Positions 23,868 to 33,929 of a DNA stretch of 64,000 nt are shown one piece after another. Below the pieces are notes generated by a model. That model did no database searches. It worked only from the letters and a program-made list of their open reading frames with translations, and was not told the origin of the DNA. This DNA is from Isoetes taiwanensis (taxonomy: Eukaryota; Streptophyta; Lycopodiopsida; Isoetales; Isoetaceae). Every line of letters starts with the position of its first letter. The stretch's first letter is position 1. The position numbers and the translations under genes are program-made. The stretch covers positions 4,767,594 to 4,831,593 of the forward strand of contig JAJEKV010000065.1 of assembly GCA_021234155.1 (NCBI GenBank). The letters are read 5' to 3'.

Positions 23868-24407
23868 ATGGAGCTATGCAGAGGTCATCAGAGGAGAAGA
23901 TTTGACAGAGGATCAGATATGTTTGAAGTTAAGTTATATGGAGATGAGAGAATTCATGAACACCATGTCATGTTCCCTCCCCATAATCAATGGTCAGTCA
24001 GACAGATGATCAGAGACAATGAAATATGCAAGGCAAGAGAAAGGATTTGGGCAAGTATATCCACAAGGGAAGTTATGCAAATGTTTTACATGTATTGGTT
24101 CATAAACTCGAACCATCATGAATTCACTGAAGGACAGTTCAGCAAATACAGGCAGATGTTCTACACTCACAGAATGTTAGCTGATGCTTATGGCACCCTT
24201 CTACTACTCATGGTTCAGCAGGATTTTTACAGATTAATAAGGGATAATCTATGGATGGCCGACTCCTATGTCATGGGAACTGCTGACTCATTCACTCAAT
24301 CCTATAACCAACTGTTCTATACTGCCATAAACTCTGATGATCCAAAGATTCCTACCATCCCTGATGAGACATACATTGACAGTATTGCCTCCTTTGAGAT
24401 GCAATAG
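23868..24407 (+). CDS. LINE third ORF (179 aa), unknown function
   Basis: An open frame beginning MELCRGHQRRRFDRGSDMF, 94 nt after the ORF2 stop and inside the element (before the poly(A) tail). It extends upstream in frame to 23664, overlapping the ORF2 end. The protein is rich in aromatic residues, Met, Asp and Arg (for example MQMFYMYWFINSNHHEF and HRMLADAYGTLLLLMVQQ) and ends ETYIDSIASFEMQ. It has a mixed alpha-helical look, with no signal peptide and no zinc knuckle. I recognise no family. The frame lacks stops over 180 codons in an AT-rich context, which is unlikely by chance. CTTATAG at about 23834 and CTCATAG at about 23862 could be splice acceptors for a spliced subgenomic form. It may be a captured host exon or an element-specific accessory protein. 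Confidence 0.6.
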   Translation: MELCRGHQRRRFDRGSDMFEVKLYGDERIHEHHVMFPPHNQWSVRQMIRDNEICKARERIWASISTREVMQMFYMYWFINSNHHEFTEGQFSKYRQMFYTHRMLADAYGTLLLLMVQQDFYRLIRDNLWMADSYVMGTADSFTQSYNQLFYTAINSDDPKIPTIPDETYIDSIASFEMQ

Positions 24408-24556
24408 TATCTGTTTGGTTTTTGCAGGTTTGTTAACAGAGACAGGTTTTGCTATTTGGACGACATATGGGATTACCTCTTTGGAAAAGACCTCAGTTCC
24501 TGGCTCTAATCCTCTTCTACAACAAACAAATTAACACAAAAGTATAGGACTCAAGG

Positions 24557-24612
24557 CTTCGACAAGACTTGGACAAGACTTTGACTGGACTTTGACTGGA
24601 CCTTGACTGGAT
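24557..24612. repeat. TTTGACTGGAC tandem units in the LINE 3' UTR
   Basis: Imperfect tandem units: GACAAGACTT twice, then GACTTTGACTGGACTTTGAC and variants to about 24612. They lie 130 nt before the poly(A) tail, where LINE RNAs often carry elements recognised by their own reverse transcriptase. Confidence 0.7.
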
Positions 24613-24777
24613 ATTGTGTTTTTGAATTGCTCTTGAATTTCTTGTATTTCCCGTAATTTGAATTTGGTAAAGCCTATCTATGAAGGCTTCCAAACTACTA
24701 TGTATGTATTTCCTTAATTAATGAAAAAATCATCTCGTACTCTCAAAAAAAAAAAAAAAAAAAATCTGTTCATTTTG

Positions 24778-25562
24778 CACCTGATCTCGATCATCTAATG
24801 CCCAATGTCATGCCTAAACTCAGGCAAGTATTCTACGCCTTATGTAAGCAGCAGAAGGCCGCACCTTGGCAAATGTCCATACCACCACTCTTTCTCAGGC
24901 CAAGAGCACTGAACCTTCTCCGTCCACACCTCCTCTACGCCAGCATACCTATCTCAATATCACTGCAGGAGTGGAACTCTTGAAAGAGGTTGCTGCTTTC
25001 TTACCCCAAGTACAACCCTCTGTGGACACTCCCACTACCTCCAACAGCATCCCTTTGGAACTACAAGAAGAGTTGGCAAAATAAAAAATCCATTGAGTTT
25101 GTCCACTATTCTCAAACTCTGTCCTGCCCTTCGAGAATACTTGCCCCTGTCCACAGTCCTTGTGGGAGCTGTGGCGACTTCGACACCCACGGTCCATGCC
25201 ATGGTTGATGCTCAACAAATCAATCATGTCCAAATCAATGGAGGCAGCGCGATCAATCTCATTACGGACAAATGCAGACAGCAAATTGTGTGCCGTATGA
25301 TATCAAACTTGCCAATGGTCACATTAACGCCTAAGCTCACTATCAATATAGCCGATCTCAAATGTCCTCTTAAATTCGGTGTGTGGCGTGCAGCTGAAGA
25401 CCCTGGTGATTATGAAATGTTAGTTGGCCGCCCCTTCCTTTGCCAATCAAAGAGTATTCATTATTGGGTCACTGATCAACCCCAGGGGTCTCACCTAGGC
25501 ATATGGGGATACCTCATCTGCATGCAAGGAGTCACCAGAAAACCCCTGTATACGACTTTTTA
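24778..25562 (+). mobile_element. LTR-type retroelement relic, right part with retropepsin-like domain
   Basis: Continuation of the element at 16008-16686 after the LINE. The frame at 25093-25562 has the retropepsin pattern: hydrophobic residues plus NGGSAINLI at about 25240-25266, and later DYEMLVGRPFL (flap and second strand), as in Ty3/gypsy-type proteases where the motif is DGGS or DTGA. The catalytic Asp is replaced by Asn (AAT), so this protease is inactive. No RT or integrase follows before 25600. The frame upstream (24798-24983) is open but not recognisable. Confidence 0.7.
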
Positions 25563-25865
25563 GAGGTGGAAAACCCCTACATACGTAAATAAAAAAAACC
25601 AGTTTCAATGCCCCCTTCCGTAGATGTACTTATGGACTATCTTAATTTTTACATACACCCTAGCCTTATTTAGAGAAAAAATGGTGTTTGGAGAAGGAAA
25701 GAGAAGAAATGTGTGGTTGAGGAGTGCAAATGCCCTTTAATATGAAAATAAAACAAGCTTTAGCCCTAAATTCCTTGCCATTCTCCACTATTTCTCCGAA
25801 CTCGCGCCATCTGATCGACCTCTTCTGCGGATCGGTTAAAATCTTTTCAAAAAAATCCTAAAAAT

Positions 25866-27850
25866 TGCTTGTTATTTGGAAATTTCTCTAATTTACTTCT
25901 GGATGATCAGAAGATGAGCTCCATATCCCTTAAAGTTTCGATTTGGGACAAGTTCTCCAGGGATCTTGATCTTTATGGTTGTTATCCCCAGCTGTATCTG
26001 AGTACCCAAGTTCCTTTCCCATATACAGTGTCTAAGCCTTCTGTTGAAGTTTACTCTGATGAGACCCTAGATAGAGCATTAGCTGAACCTCATCCCTTAG
26101 GAGGCAGCAAACAAAACCTCTATCATGGTATTTCTCTCAATCTCCCCTCTATTTATGAAAGATGTCCATTTTAAAAGATACTGTTGTTCTAGTTAAAGTC
26201 AACAAATGTGGAATTAAATTGGAAAAACTATGGACCTTCTGTCAAAATCTTAAAAAAGGAGTTCTTATTAAAGCTATGTACGGGTTACACTTTCCATTCA
26301 TTATGATTGAATATGAGAGTAAAAGAACAGCTAATTTCCTTCTGAATCGGCCATTAACAGTTGAAAATTTCCTCATGTCCTTCCTTAAATGGGATAAAAT
26401 GGACACTGCCAATTAATTCCTTATGTGTTGCTTCAACCACTCTTTATGGGCTTAGATCCAATCTATTCCTTTTTAACTCCATTGGCACTTATATCTCAAC
26501 TGAGTATGCTCCTGAAAGAACCCCAAGATCCTTTGTTCAACTTGATCTGTCCAAGCCTCTACCTACTTCTATCCCTTTTACAGATACTTTTGGACAGAAA
26601 ACTTCCGTATCACTTAGATGGTCGGGTCTGCCTCCTCATTGTTAAGCTTGTGACCAGAGACATTATTGGTATGAGAGCTGCAAGAACAATCATATATAGC
26701 AACATGATACATTGAAGAGTAACACTGATGGTCAAAAAATAAATCAGATTGGTCATGCTTCTAAGGGTCTCTCCATTCCTTTGAATTCCATAGGCTATAA
26801 AGACTCAGAGGAAAGAGAGAGGAATACAATTGCAGATGGACAAGAATTTGCTTGGAAAAGAGTAAATGGCTCTCAAAGAAGAATGCAAAGGAAAAGGATG
26901 AAAAGAGAGATACGAAGTCAAGATGGGAAAAACATGGACTCAAAATTAAGAGAAAGCATGTACACAAGCAATCATTCTATAGGAATAAAGGTTCTTCAAA
27001 AATATGGAGATTTTCAATCTAAAGGGAAAGCACCAATGTTCCAACCAAAATATTCAACTGATGAGCTTCATTCAACACTCAACAGAATCATTAAGGATGC
27101 CAAAGGTTTACAAAATGTTAAGGCTTTGTCATTAATGGATTTCTCTATCTATTGAAAGTAAGGGAGATTCATTAGTTAGAAAAAACTTACATTCCACAAT
27201 CACTTACAGACAAAGATTCTCCTGCCAAAACAATAGGATCTAATTCTGTTGACAAAGTCCTCCCAGTCCAAAACCTGATTGCATCAACTTCTTCAGCAAA
27301 TATTGATTCACACACAAGTATAAAAGGGAGGCCTAATGTCAATGCTCAGACTTTCAAGCAAGTAGCAGACATGCTGCTTTCTCCTGAAAAGGATACATGC
27401 AAAACAAATGTGAATCAAATGGTCGAAAATGTTATCTGCTCGAATCAATATCAGGTACTTGCTAATCTTAACACTGACCACGACTCTGATTTAGTGTTGA
27501 GCTTTGAAAATAACCTTGGAAAATTGGTCAACACCTCTGCCAATCCCACTGTCATAAATCCAACAACATCTATCACTCATTTTCCACCTTTGCTGAACAT
27601 AGATTCTCTTATTGACTTAGATCAAACTTTTACCCCATCAAACCATATATCTCCAATAACATCTCCTGATATTGAAGAGCAGTTAGCCTCTCTACAAGAG
27701 GGATTGTTAAAGAGTGCAAAGGATTTGTGTCAGAATAAGGATGAACAGGATAGTCAAATTCAAGTTATGAAGAACAAAGAGCATGCTGATGAGGTGGTGT
27801 GGGATACTCCAGAGAGAGCCGCATGGTGGTGGTGTGAGCCATCCAGTTTT
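25866..27850 (+). pseudogene. LINE ORF1 relic, same family as the full-length LINE
   Basis: Pieces in successive frames (25869-26174, 26162-26416, 26361-26645, 26712-27155, 27371 to about 27830) match the ORF1 of the LINE at 16687. Examples are VVLVKVNKCGIKLEKLW versus VILKVNKTGINIANLW, TSIPFTDTFGQKTS versus SSIPFTDCFGQKST, and WKRVNGSQRRMQRKRMKRE versus WNRVNGSARRIAKKRMEKE. At least four frameshifts or stops are present. Similarity begins within ORF1, so the copy is 5' truncated. It ends without any ORF2, so the 3' part has been deleted or replaced. It is clearly older and more diverged than its neighbour. Confidence 0.85.
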
Positions 27851-28540
27851 ATCCTTGCCCTCTTCGTTGATTACATCAGAAATTGATGCTTCTCATTCGA
27901 ATCCTGTTGTGTATCCACCTGAGCCAGAAGAGGCGTTGTCTGCTCAGGTGTCAGTTACTAATGTTGTGCAAATAGGTACAAAGGCCCATCGGATAGCGGC
28001 ATCACTTCGTATCCTAAGGCGATAGATTAATGCATTCTTTGTTGCTATTGATAATGCTATCTATGTCTAGTGTGGAATGGGAACAATTAGGTGTGCCTGT
28101 TTCGGAGTTACATACTTTGCAGTGTCATATGAGTCTTGCAAAAGCTTTGCTAATTCAGGGGATTCGCCAGGTGGATGCTATTATGAGGCATCCTAATCTG
28201 GGCCAGCCATGAACTAGTGTTTAAAATATGTTTTTCTTTTTGTGTTTTTATATTTCCATGTAAAATTTTGAGACTTTTATGTTGTGGACATATGGTTTAG
28301 TGCTTGCAGGAGCATATAGACATTGGAGGGCTCAACTTGGTTGCTGATTGGCTGAGTTGAGACTTTTTCAATAGATTGTATAGTTTTTATTTGGGTAATG
28401 TATACATGTTTTTGTTTTGTATGTCATTGGTTATAAGTGAGCCCAATTTACAGCTATTAGCCCTCTCCTATCGTTGGGAGCATGAGTGTTCTATGACACC
28501 AAGGATATTGGTGTGGTAGCATACTCATGCTATCAGGGAC
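27851..28540. other. Unclassified sequence, possibly another LINE relic
   Basis: Short open stretches at 27783-28025 and 28030-28212 in different frames look like decayed coding sequence (for example KAHRIAASLRILRR and VSELHTLQCHMSLAKALL). I do not recognise a family. There is no poly(A) tail or TSD. Confidence 0.35.
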
Positions 28541-28542
28541 AT

Positions 28543-28620
28543 GAGAGGCATCCTTTAGCAAGCACTCCAGGTAAGCAGAGAGCATTGGATTCTAGTTGGG
28601 GTTCAATTCCCCAAGCTCTC
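28543..28620 (+). other. tRNA-like structure (possible SINE head)
   Basis: A 78-nt segment has a perfect T-arm (TGGGG, TTCAATT, CCCCA) containing the pol III B-box GGTTCAATTCC, a partial D-arm (CCT...AGG) with an A-box-like TAGCAAGCACTCCAGG, and an acceptor stem with 5 of 7 pairs (GAGAGGC with AGCTCTC). The anticodon arm does not pair, so it is not a functional tRNA. A tRNA-derived SINE promoter is the likeliest reading; chance cannot be excluded. Confidence 0.4.
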
Positions 28621-28684
28621 TTGGCCTTGGAAAGTTGTTCTTGCAGTAGTGTATGTTTGTTGGGGGAATGTAACTATTGAGTTG

Positions 28685-28830
28685 TTTTTGGGTTGCCCCT
28701 AGGGGGGCAAACCCCCTTGCTTATGTGGGTTTGTGAGCATATCCAGGTATATCCCGGCATATGCCTAGGATATACGGGTGACTGCTCCAAACTGGCTGTT
28801 GCCAGTAAACTGGCGATAAACTGGCTACTG
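28685..28830. repeat. Dispersed repeat R1, copy 2
   Basis: Starts GGGTTGCCCCTAGGGGGGC and matches 2645-2790 block by block (CATATCC, GGTATAT, GCCTAGGATATAC, GACTGCTCCAAA, GTAAACTGG), with about 20 extra bases near the start. Same orientation as copy 1. Confidence 0.7.
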
Positions 28831-29209
28831 CTGCTTCCGCCTAATCGGCATGAAGTTTGATGTTTCTCGGCATGTTCCAAGTATGTTCCAATAATCTCCC
28901 CGTCGCCCAAGAGGATAGAAGCATCTGCCGAAGTAATAGAAGTGCCGACGATCCTCCCTCTGGATCTCCACCTCCATCCATGGCTGGGAGGCTTGAACGC
29001 ACACAGGAAGTTAGGGATGTTTTGAAGCAGATAAAATATTATAGTCTTTGATAGCATTACCAACTTGCTTTTCCTTTTATTGTAGCGACTAAATCAGAGC
29101 ATAAATATTAATTTGTTTTGGAACTTCAAAATATCCTTGTGAGTTCTTCCTCAAATTGAATCAGCATTTATTGGATTCCCAAATTATAATAACTTTGTGT
29201 GTTTGTTAG

Positions 29210-29903
29210 GAGCGCATTACAAGAATCAATCCAAAGCTAAGATTGCTGTCTGCGACATTTTGTACTCGTCTTTTTTCAGAGGTAAATCAGCCTTAGTTTA
29301 TTGTGTCTGGCTGGAATCATTGTGTGAACGTCATCTCTTGCACTTGTTTACTTGGCCAGATTGAAGAGATTGGCTGGAAACATGTTGCCAACTTGAGAGA
29401 TGAACTCTTATGCAGACAATTTAGATTATTGTAAGATTGTTAAGATAGTTTGAGAGAGCAGAGCACTACATTTGATGTGTGTCAAATGTAACATACTGGA
29501 ACTGCAGTGATCAAGATGGTAGAGAACATATGTTGGAGTTAAAATTGTTGCCAGAATATCCTGAGGCTGAAACCATTCCCCGTGCAGTAAGTTATATAAG
29601 AAATGTTGTCTTTTGCACCATGTCTACTGTATGCGTTCCTGATGTCCTTTCTGTGATCAGGAATTTCCAATGCCAATGACATCAAAATGGTGATCTGGTG
29701 CTACACTGAAGGATGTCTGTTTACAGTTTCAAATGGTAATCTTTTGGAAGCAATGATTTCTTCTATGTCTTGTGTATCGAATCTATTAACTTGGATTATT
29801 AAAGTTAATTCCTTATAAGGCTGTTGACAGCTACCAGGATTTTTGGAACATGATTGACGAGTTTGACCAGGGAACTTGGGTTATAGAGCCTGAGCTTTTG
29901 TAG
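29210..29903 (+). pseudogene. FANCL: FANCL (Fanconi anaemia E3 ligase) pseudogene
   Basis: Five exon-like blocks with splice sites: 29210-29281 (ERITRINPKLRLLSATF), 29360-29430 (IEEIGWKHVANLRDELL), 29508-29586 (DQDGREHMLELKLLPEYPEA), 29661-29735 (EFPMPMTSKW, then ATLKDVCLQFQ) and 29831 to about 29903 (YQDFWNMIDEFDQGTWVIEPE). The last three match the UBC/RWD-like region of FANCL, where SGREH, YP and FWDVMDEIDEKTWVLEP are conserved. FANCL is the RING E3 that monoubiquitinates FANCD2 in DNA crosslink repair. Lesions: an in-frame TGA at 29691-29693, a 1-nt phase mismatch into the last block and a TAG at about 29901. The RING end is absent. Introns are retained, so this is a duplicated rather than a processed pseudogene. 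An upstream piece ending VRDVLKQ (about 29030) may be another exon with a lost donor. Confidence 0.8.
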
Positions 29904-30666
29904 TCCATTCCTCGGTCTGAATGGACAACCCGCAAAATGGACTACAAAATGGTCCAGAATTAGGTAAGAGACCTATGGAACTTTGATGTTTCGATGATAG
30001 ACATAAGTGGTTCTAATTTCTCCTAGGAATATTTGTGCTTTTTCCGCCAAATGAAAATGGGCTCCATGGCCTTCGCCAGAAATTTTTTTTTTACCAGATT
30101 CTTTGTCTGAAATATCACAGTGCATTACTCCTTGATAGATTGTAACCTAGGCAGCCCTTCCGTGGACGATAAAAGTACCTTCCTTCCTTCCTTTCGTAGG
30201 TTGAACATTGAACAAAAACTATGATGGAAAATACAGAAGCACTGGAATCGTCAAGAGAGCAATCAGACCGTTTAATTAAAAAATAAATGCAGATTGTACA
30301 CGCATCTTTCATTTACCATCAAGATCTGAAGCAAAGCACCAGCCTTCTGGCAGCCGCATACAAGAACCTGAAGACACCAGTGCAGAAAGTGCTGACACAA
30401 GTTGCAATTAACAACTTCCTCTACCGTTGCTCACCACCTGACTGGAACAAATGCTGATAAATCCTTTCTCCTACAGAAAGAACGTGCAGATACATCCAAT
30501 TTTCTCACATCCAATTTTCTCAGGAATACTACGGGCATTCTAAACCGAACCTTAAATGCACATACCAGTTTCTGATATTTTCATTCAACTTCTTCTGAAA
30601 TGGTGCTATAGACATCTCTGATTCAAAACATTGACATCTCAATTACAAAGACTCTTAGATATAAGA

Positions 30667-30789
30667 AAAAATCAGAATGGGCGCTTCATTTCTTAGCACC
30701 ACACTTATCATTGTACTTGATCGCATTCTAGTGGTTTAATATATTCTTATATTCTTCAAAAAAAAAAAAAAAAAAAAAAAAAATCAGAA
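30667..30789 (+). mobile_element. Extremely short LINE 3' stub
   Basis: About 80 bp (30678-30757) ending TATTCTTC plus 26 A residues (30758-30783), resembling the 3' ends of the LINEs at 37677 and 46530 (TTTAATATATT, then GTTCTTC-AAAA). AAAAATCAGAA occurs at 30667-30677 and, overlapping the tail, at 30779-30789. Because the repeat is A-rich, the TSD is only suggestive. Confidence 0.45.
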
Positions 30790-31449
30790 AAGTGTTCAAT
30801 GAATTGCTTCACTCTAATTGCCTTATGGAGTGGTTAGGGTCAATAAAAACTACTAGACGGTATGCTCATCTCAATTTTTGCAGTTTGACTTTATCTGCAG
30901 ATGGTTTTCTAATAGTAATCTACATTACAATTCATTTAACTTTCTTTTGAAAAATTGTCCATATTGTTCATATCCTATTGTGTGGGCCATAACATTGTAT
31001 CAGGATTGACATACGTGAACGCAATATGACTAAAAGGCAAGTAATGAGCTATGTAAGTAGATTGAATGCTTAAAAAGAAAAGAGATTTTTGTTTTAGCAA
31101 ATGAGGGTCTATGTATATCGCTTATAGATACATAGCTGTTGTTCATAAAAGCTGCATATCAATCTCCATAAGCCTGGTCTTGAATTCTATTGTTGATTGC
31201 CATAGGCTTGATAATTATCTTGCGGGAATTATACAAATAGAGAGAATACTCTCATGCAACTATTGTGTGCAATTTGTTAGCATCGCAGAAGTTGAAAGAG
31301 AGTGGCTAATGTTGTATGTATCTGTGGTTTTTACAGGGCATATAATGCTTGGCGCAGTTAGTGACTTGCCTGTGATAGACCATGTGTATTAGTTGGCTAA
31401 TTACTGCGGGCAGGAGGCAGACCTGTGATATCCTATTGTATCCTATGTC

Positions 31450-31845
31450 ATCATGTTGAACAACTCAAAAGCTTCTAGCTTTGTTTATTTGCAGTCTCTA
31501 GCTTCTTGAGCCATACCCTTAGATTGTCTGAATGTCCAAATGTCCCGTTTCACTTATTCTTTGAGATACCCATCATCCATTGACTCTGGTCACTTGCCCA
31601 TTTTAGTTGTAGTAGTTTAACACTTACACAAGTTATATATCATCATTTGAACAACTCAAACGCTTCTAGCTTTGTTTACTTGCAGTCTCTAGCTTCTTGA
31701 GCCACACCCTTAGATTGTCTGAATGTCCAAATGTCCTGTTTTCACTTGTTCTTTGAGATACCCATCATCCATTGACTCTGGTCACTTGCCCATTTTAGTT
31801 GTACATCTATGTTTGTCAAGTTAGTTTAACACTTATAGAAAGTTA
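31450..31845. repeat. 191-bp tandem duplication
   Basis: GCTTCTAGCTTTGTTTA occurs at 31471 and 31662. The units share GAACAACTCAAA, TTGCAGTCTCTAGCTTCTTG, TTAGATTGTCTGAATG and ATCCATTGACTCTGGTC. Identity is above 90% by eye, so the event is fairly recent. Not coding. Confidence 0.92.
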
Positions 31846-32631
31846 TATGTCATCATCATCTTCACCACAAACGTCTTAGGCCATTTTTGCTCTGTTTAGC
31901 ATCTTCACCACAAAGACCTTATGCCATTTTGGGATTCATAAATTTATTATTCACCATAAAGCTTCTAGTGATAGGCATTCGACATGTGACATTGTCCATA
32001 TATGTGGCATTGCAACCTGGGATACATTTTCTGAAGGTTGCAGGTAATCCTACAATGCAACACTAAAATACAATATAATACTTCCAATATAAACACGAGC
32101 TATATTCTTCGGATAACACAAGTTCGTAACTTAAAAATTCTTTATAACTGTTCTAAGCTTGTTGTTGTAAGTAACTTGCCTGTGACTATATGTGGAAGAG
32201 AATGTAGAAGCTTTGTGTCAAGAAAATTAGGAAGCTCTGTTGTCTCAAACTACCATCTCTTGCCATAGCAAAAGAACTTAAAGTTGGAATGTTTGAACTG
32301 AAAGAGAATGATATATCAAAAAGCAGTAAGCCAAATCCTACAGTGTAGGAATCGTTGGAATTCAATATATCGGATACTTGGATAACACAAGAGGTAAATA
32401 CATAAATGCGATGAATATAAATGTCTAGTAGATAAAAGGTGTGAATGGCTAGCTAGATAAAAGGCATAAAAGGCATGTTAAAGAAATAATTTGCTTATCA
32501 TACCGTGCTATTGACATCCAACTTATAAGAAGATCTATGCTTCGAAGCTGTTTAATTCTTTGAGCTCTCGTGAAAAATATAAAATCTGATATATATGCAG
32601 ATAGTAGTGTCTTATTTGCATCAACCATTTG

Positions 32632-33230
32632 AACTTGAAATTCCAATATGGTAATGACGCTTATAACTTCAAGTACATTGTCTATCAATGGAACCCTGCT
32701 ATAAGGGATGGCTTGCTCAAAATACTGAAACCGAAGATGGCTCAACCTTTCCTCATCCTAATTCTCTTCATCATCATGCAGTTGCTGTGTCTGATGGAAC
32801 ATTTGTTGGCTGCTGTCAGTAAAGCTTGAGCTGTACTCAATTTGCCATGATTTTCTATATCTTTGACTTCCAGTATGCTCAAAAAGCTAAGATGAACTTG
32901 CTGAGTAATATTGTTCTAATATGTTATACAAGAAATAGTAGAACAATATTACTCAGCCAGGGTCCTATTCGTCTTAGCTTTTCTAACATAGAAAAGATCA
33001 AAGATGTAGAAACTCATTGCAGATTGACTACAACTCAAGCTTTGCCGAGGCCAAGTGACAGGTTTCCCATTAGAGAAAGCAACTGCATGTTGATGAAGAG
33101 AATTTGAATGAGGAAAGGTTTGGCCATCCTTGATTTCAGTATTTTAAGCAAGCCCTCCCTTACAGCAAAGTTCCATTGGTAGTCATGGTACTTGAAGTTC
33201 AAGCATTAATACTATATTAAATTTCAAGTT
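32632..33230. repeat. Long inverted repeat (hairpin), arms about 290 bp
   Basis: The left arm 32632-32918 is the reverse complement of the right arm 32939-33230, with a 20-nt loop. Outer ends AACTTGAAAT and ATTTCAAGTT pair; inner ends CTGAGTAATATTGTTCTA and its complement pair perfectly. Arms are about 80-85% identical by eye with small indels. Transcription would give a long imperfect dsRNA hairpin. Both arms show stops in all frames. It may be a foldback element or an inverted duplication that feeds small RNAs. Confidence 0.92.
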
Positions 33231-33267
33231 TCAATAGTTGATTGCAAATAAGTCATTTCTTGTTGAA

Positions 33268-33337
33268 AGGGGTTTTTAAGAGGTAGCTCTATATTACGTG
33301 CACAAATGTTGACATGGGTTTTTAAGAGGTAGCTACA
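33268..33337. repeat. Short direct repeat
   Basis: GGGTTTTTAAGAGGTAGCT occurs twice about 48 nt apart (near 33270 and 33318). Not coding. Confidence 0.7.
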
Positions 33338-33489
33338 TTAGGATGTTTGTTTTAATCAGGATGATTAGTGACAATTCATTTCTCATATACTTCAAATGGT
33401 ACTAATATTTTAAGGATCAAGGGTGAAATTCTTGTTGAAAACAAGAATCAAGTATTGTATCGTTTTGAAGTAACAATTTTGATTGATTG

Positions 33490-33600
33490 TGAAAACATGT
33501 GAAAACATGACTTCGAAGTATGATTTAAGCCACTTCACCTTTAGGCCACGGAAGGCAACCCTCTGTGCGCAGCACCTTGTTTTAAATTGCTCCTTATTAA
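33490..33600. repeat. Dispersed repeat R2, copy 2
   Basis: Matches 7800-7915 in the same orientation: GTGAAAACATGACTTC, then TTTAGGCCAC, GGCAACCCT and GTGCGCAGCA. Function and class unknown. Confidence 0.65.
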
Positions 33601-33929
33601 TCGGGTCAACAGGGGCTGTTTGATCCCATCTTGACTTTGAATGGATGGGTCATATGGATGCACATGGAATCTTCCCTAAAATGTGCCATGATCTAATGGC
33701 TGCAAAAAATTCTAAGACACCCCAAACGATAATACACCCCAAAAAATATAGTTGTTTTGGAGGTAGATTATCATTTACCTGGCTTCAATGGGATGGCAAA
33801 CCTTGGGAACCAGCCTTATCTATGTCGAGCTGGGCCTGAGTCATTGGCGTTCTCTGCAAAATCGATTTATGTAGATGCTGAGAAGATCAAGTGGAGTCCC
33901 GCTCTTCTTAAGTTTCTGTACTCTGCTGC

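Larger units (their letters stand above)
16687..24761 (+). mobile_element. Full-length LINE with 16-bp TSD, three ORFs
   Basis: The TSD AAATCTGTTCATTTTG is at 16671-16686 and, perfect, at 24762-24777. The body has a short 5' UTR (16687-16889), a broken ORF1 (16890-20056), an intact ORF2 (20090-23773), a further ORF (23868-24407) and a 3' UTR ending in CTCTC plus a poly(A) run (24745-24764). Near 24557-24612 the 3' UTR carries tandem TTTGACTGGAC units. The perfect TSD and intact ORF2 indicate recent insertion. A related, older ORF1 relic lies just downstream at 25866-27850. Plant L1-type elements normally have only two ORFs and about 6-7 kb; this one is 8.07 kb. Confidence 0.93.
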
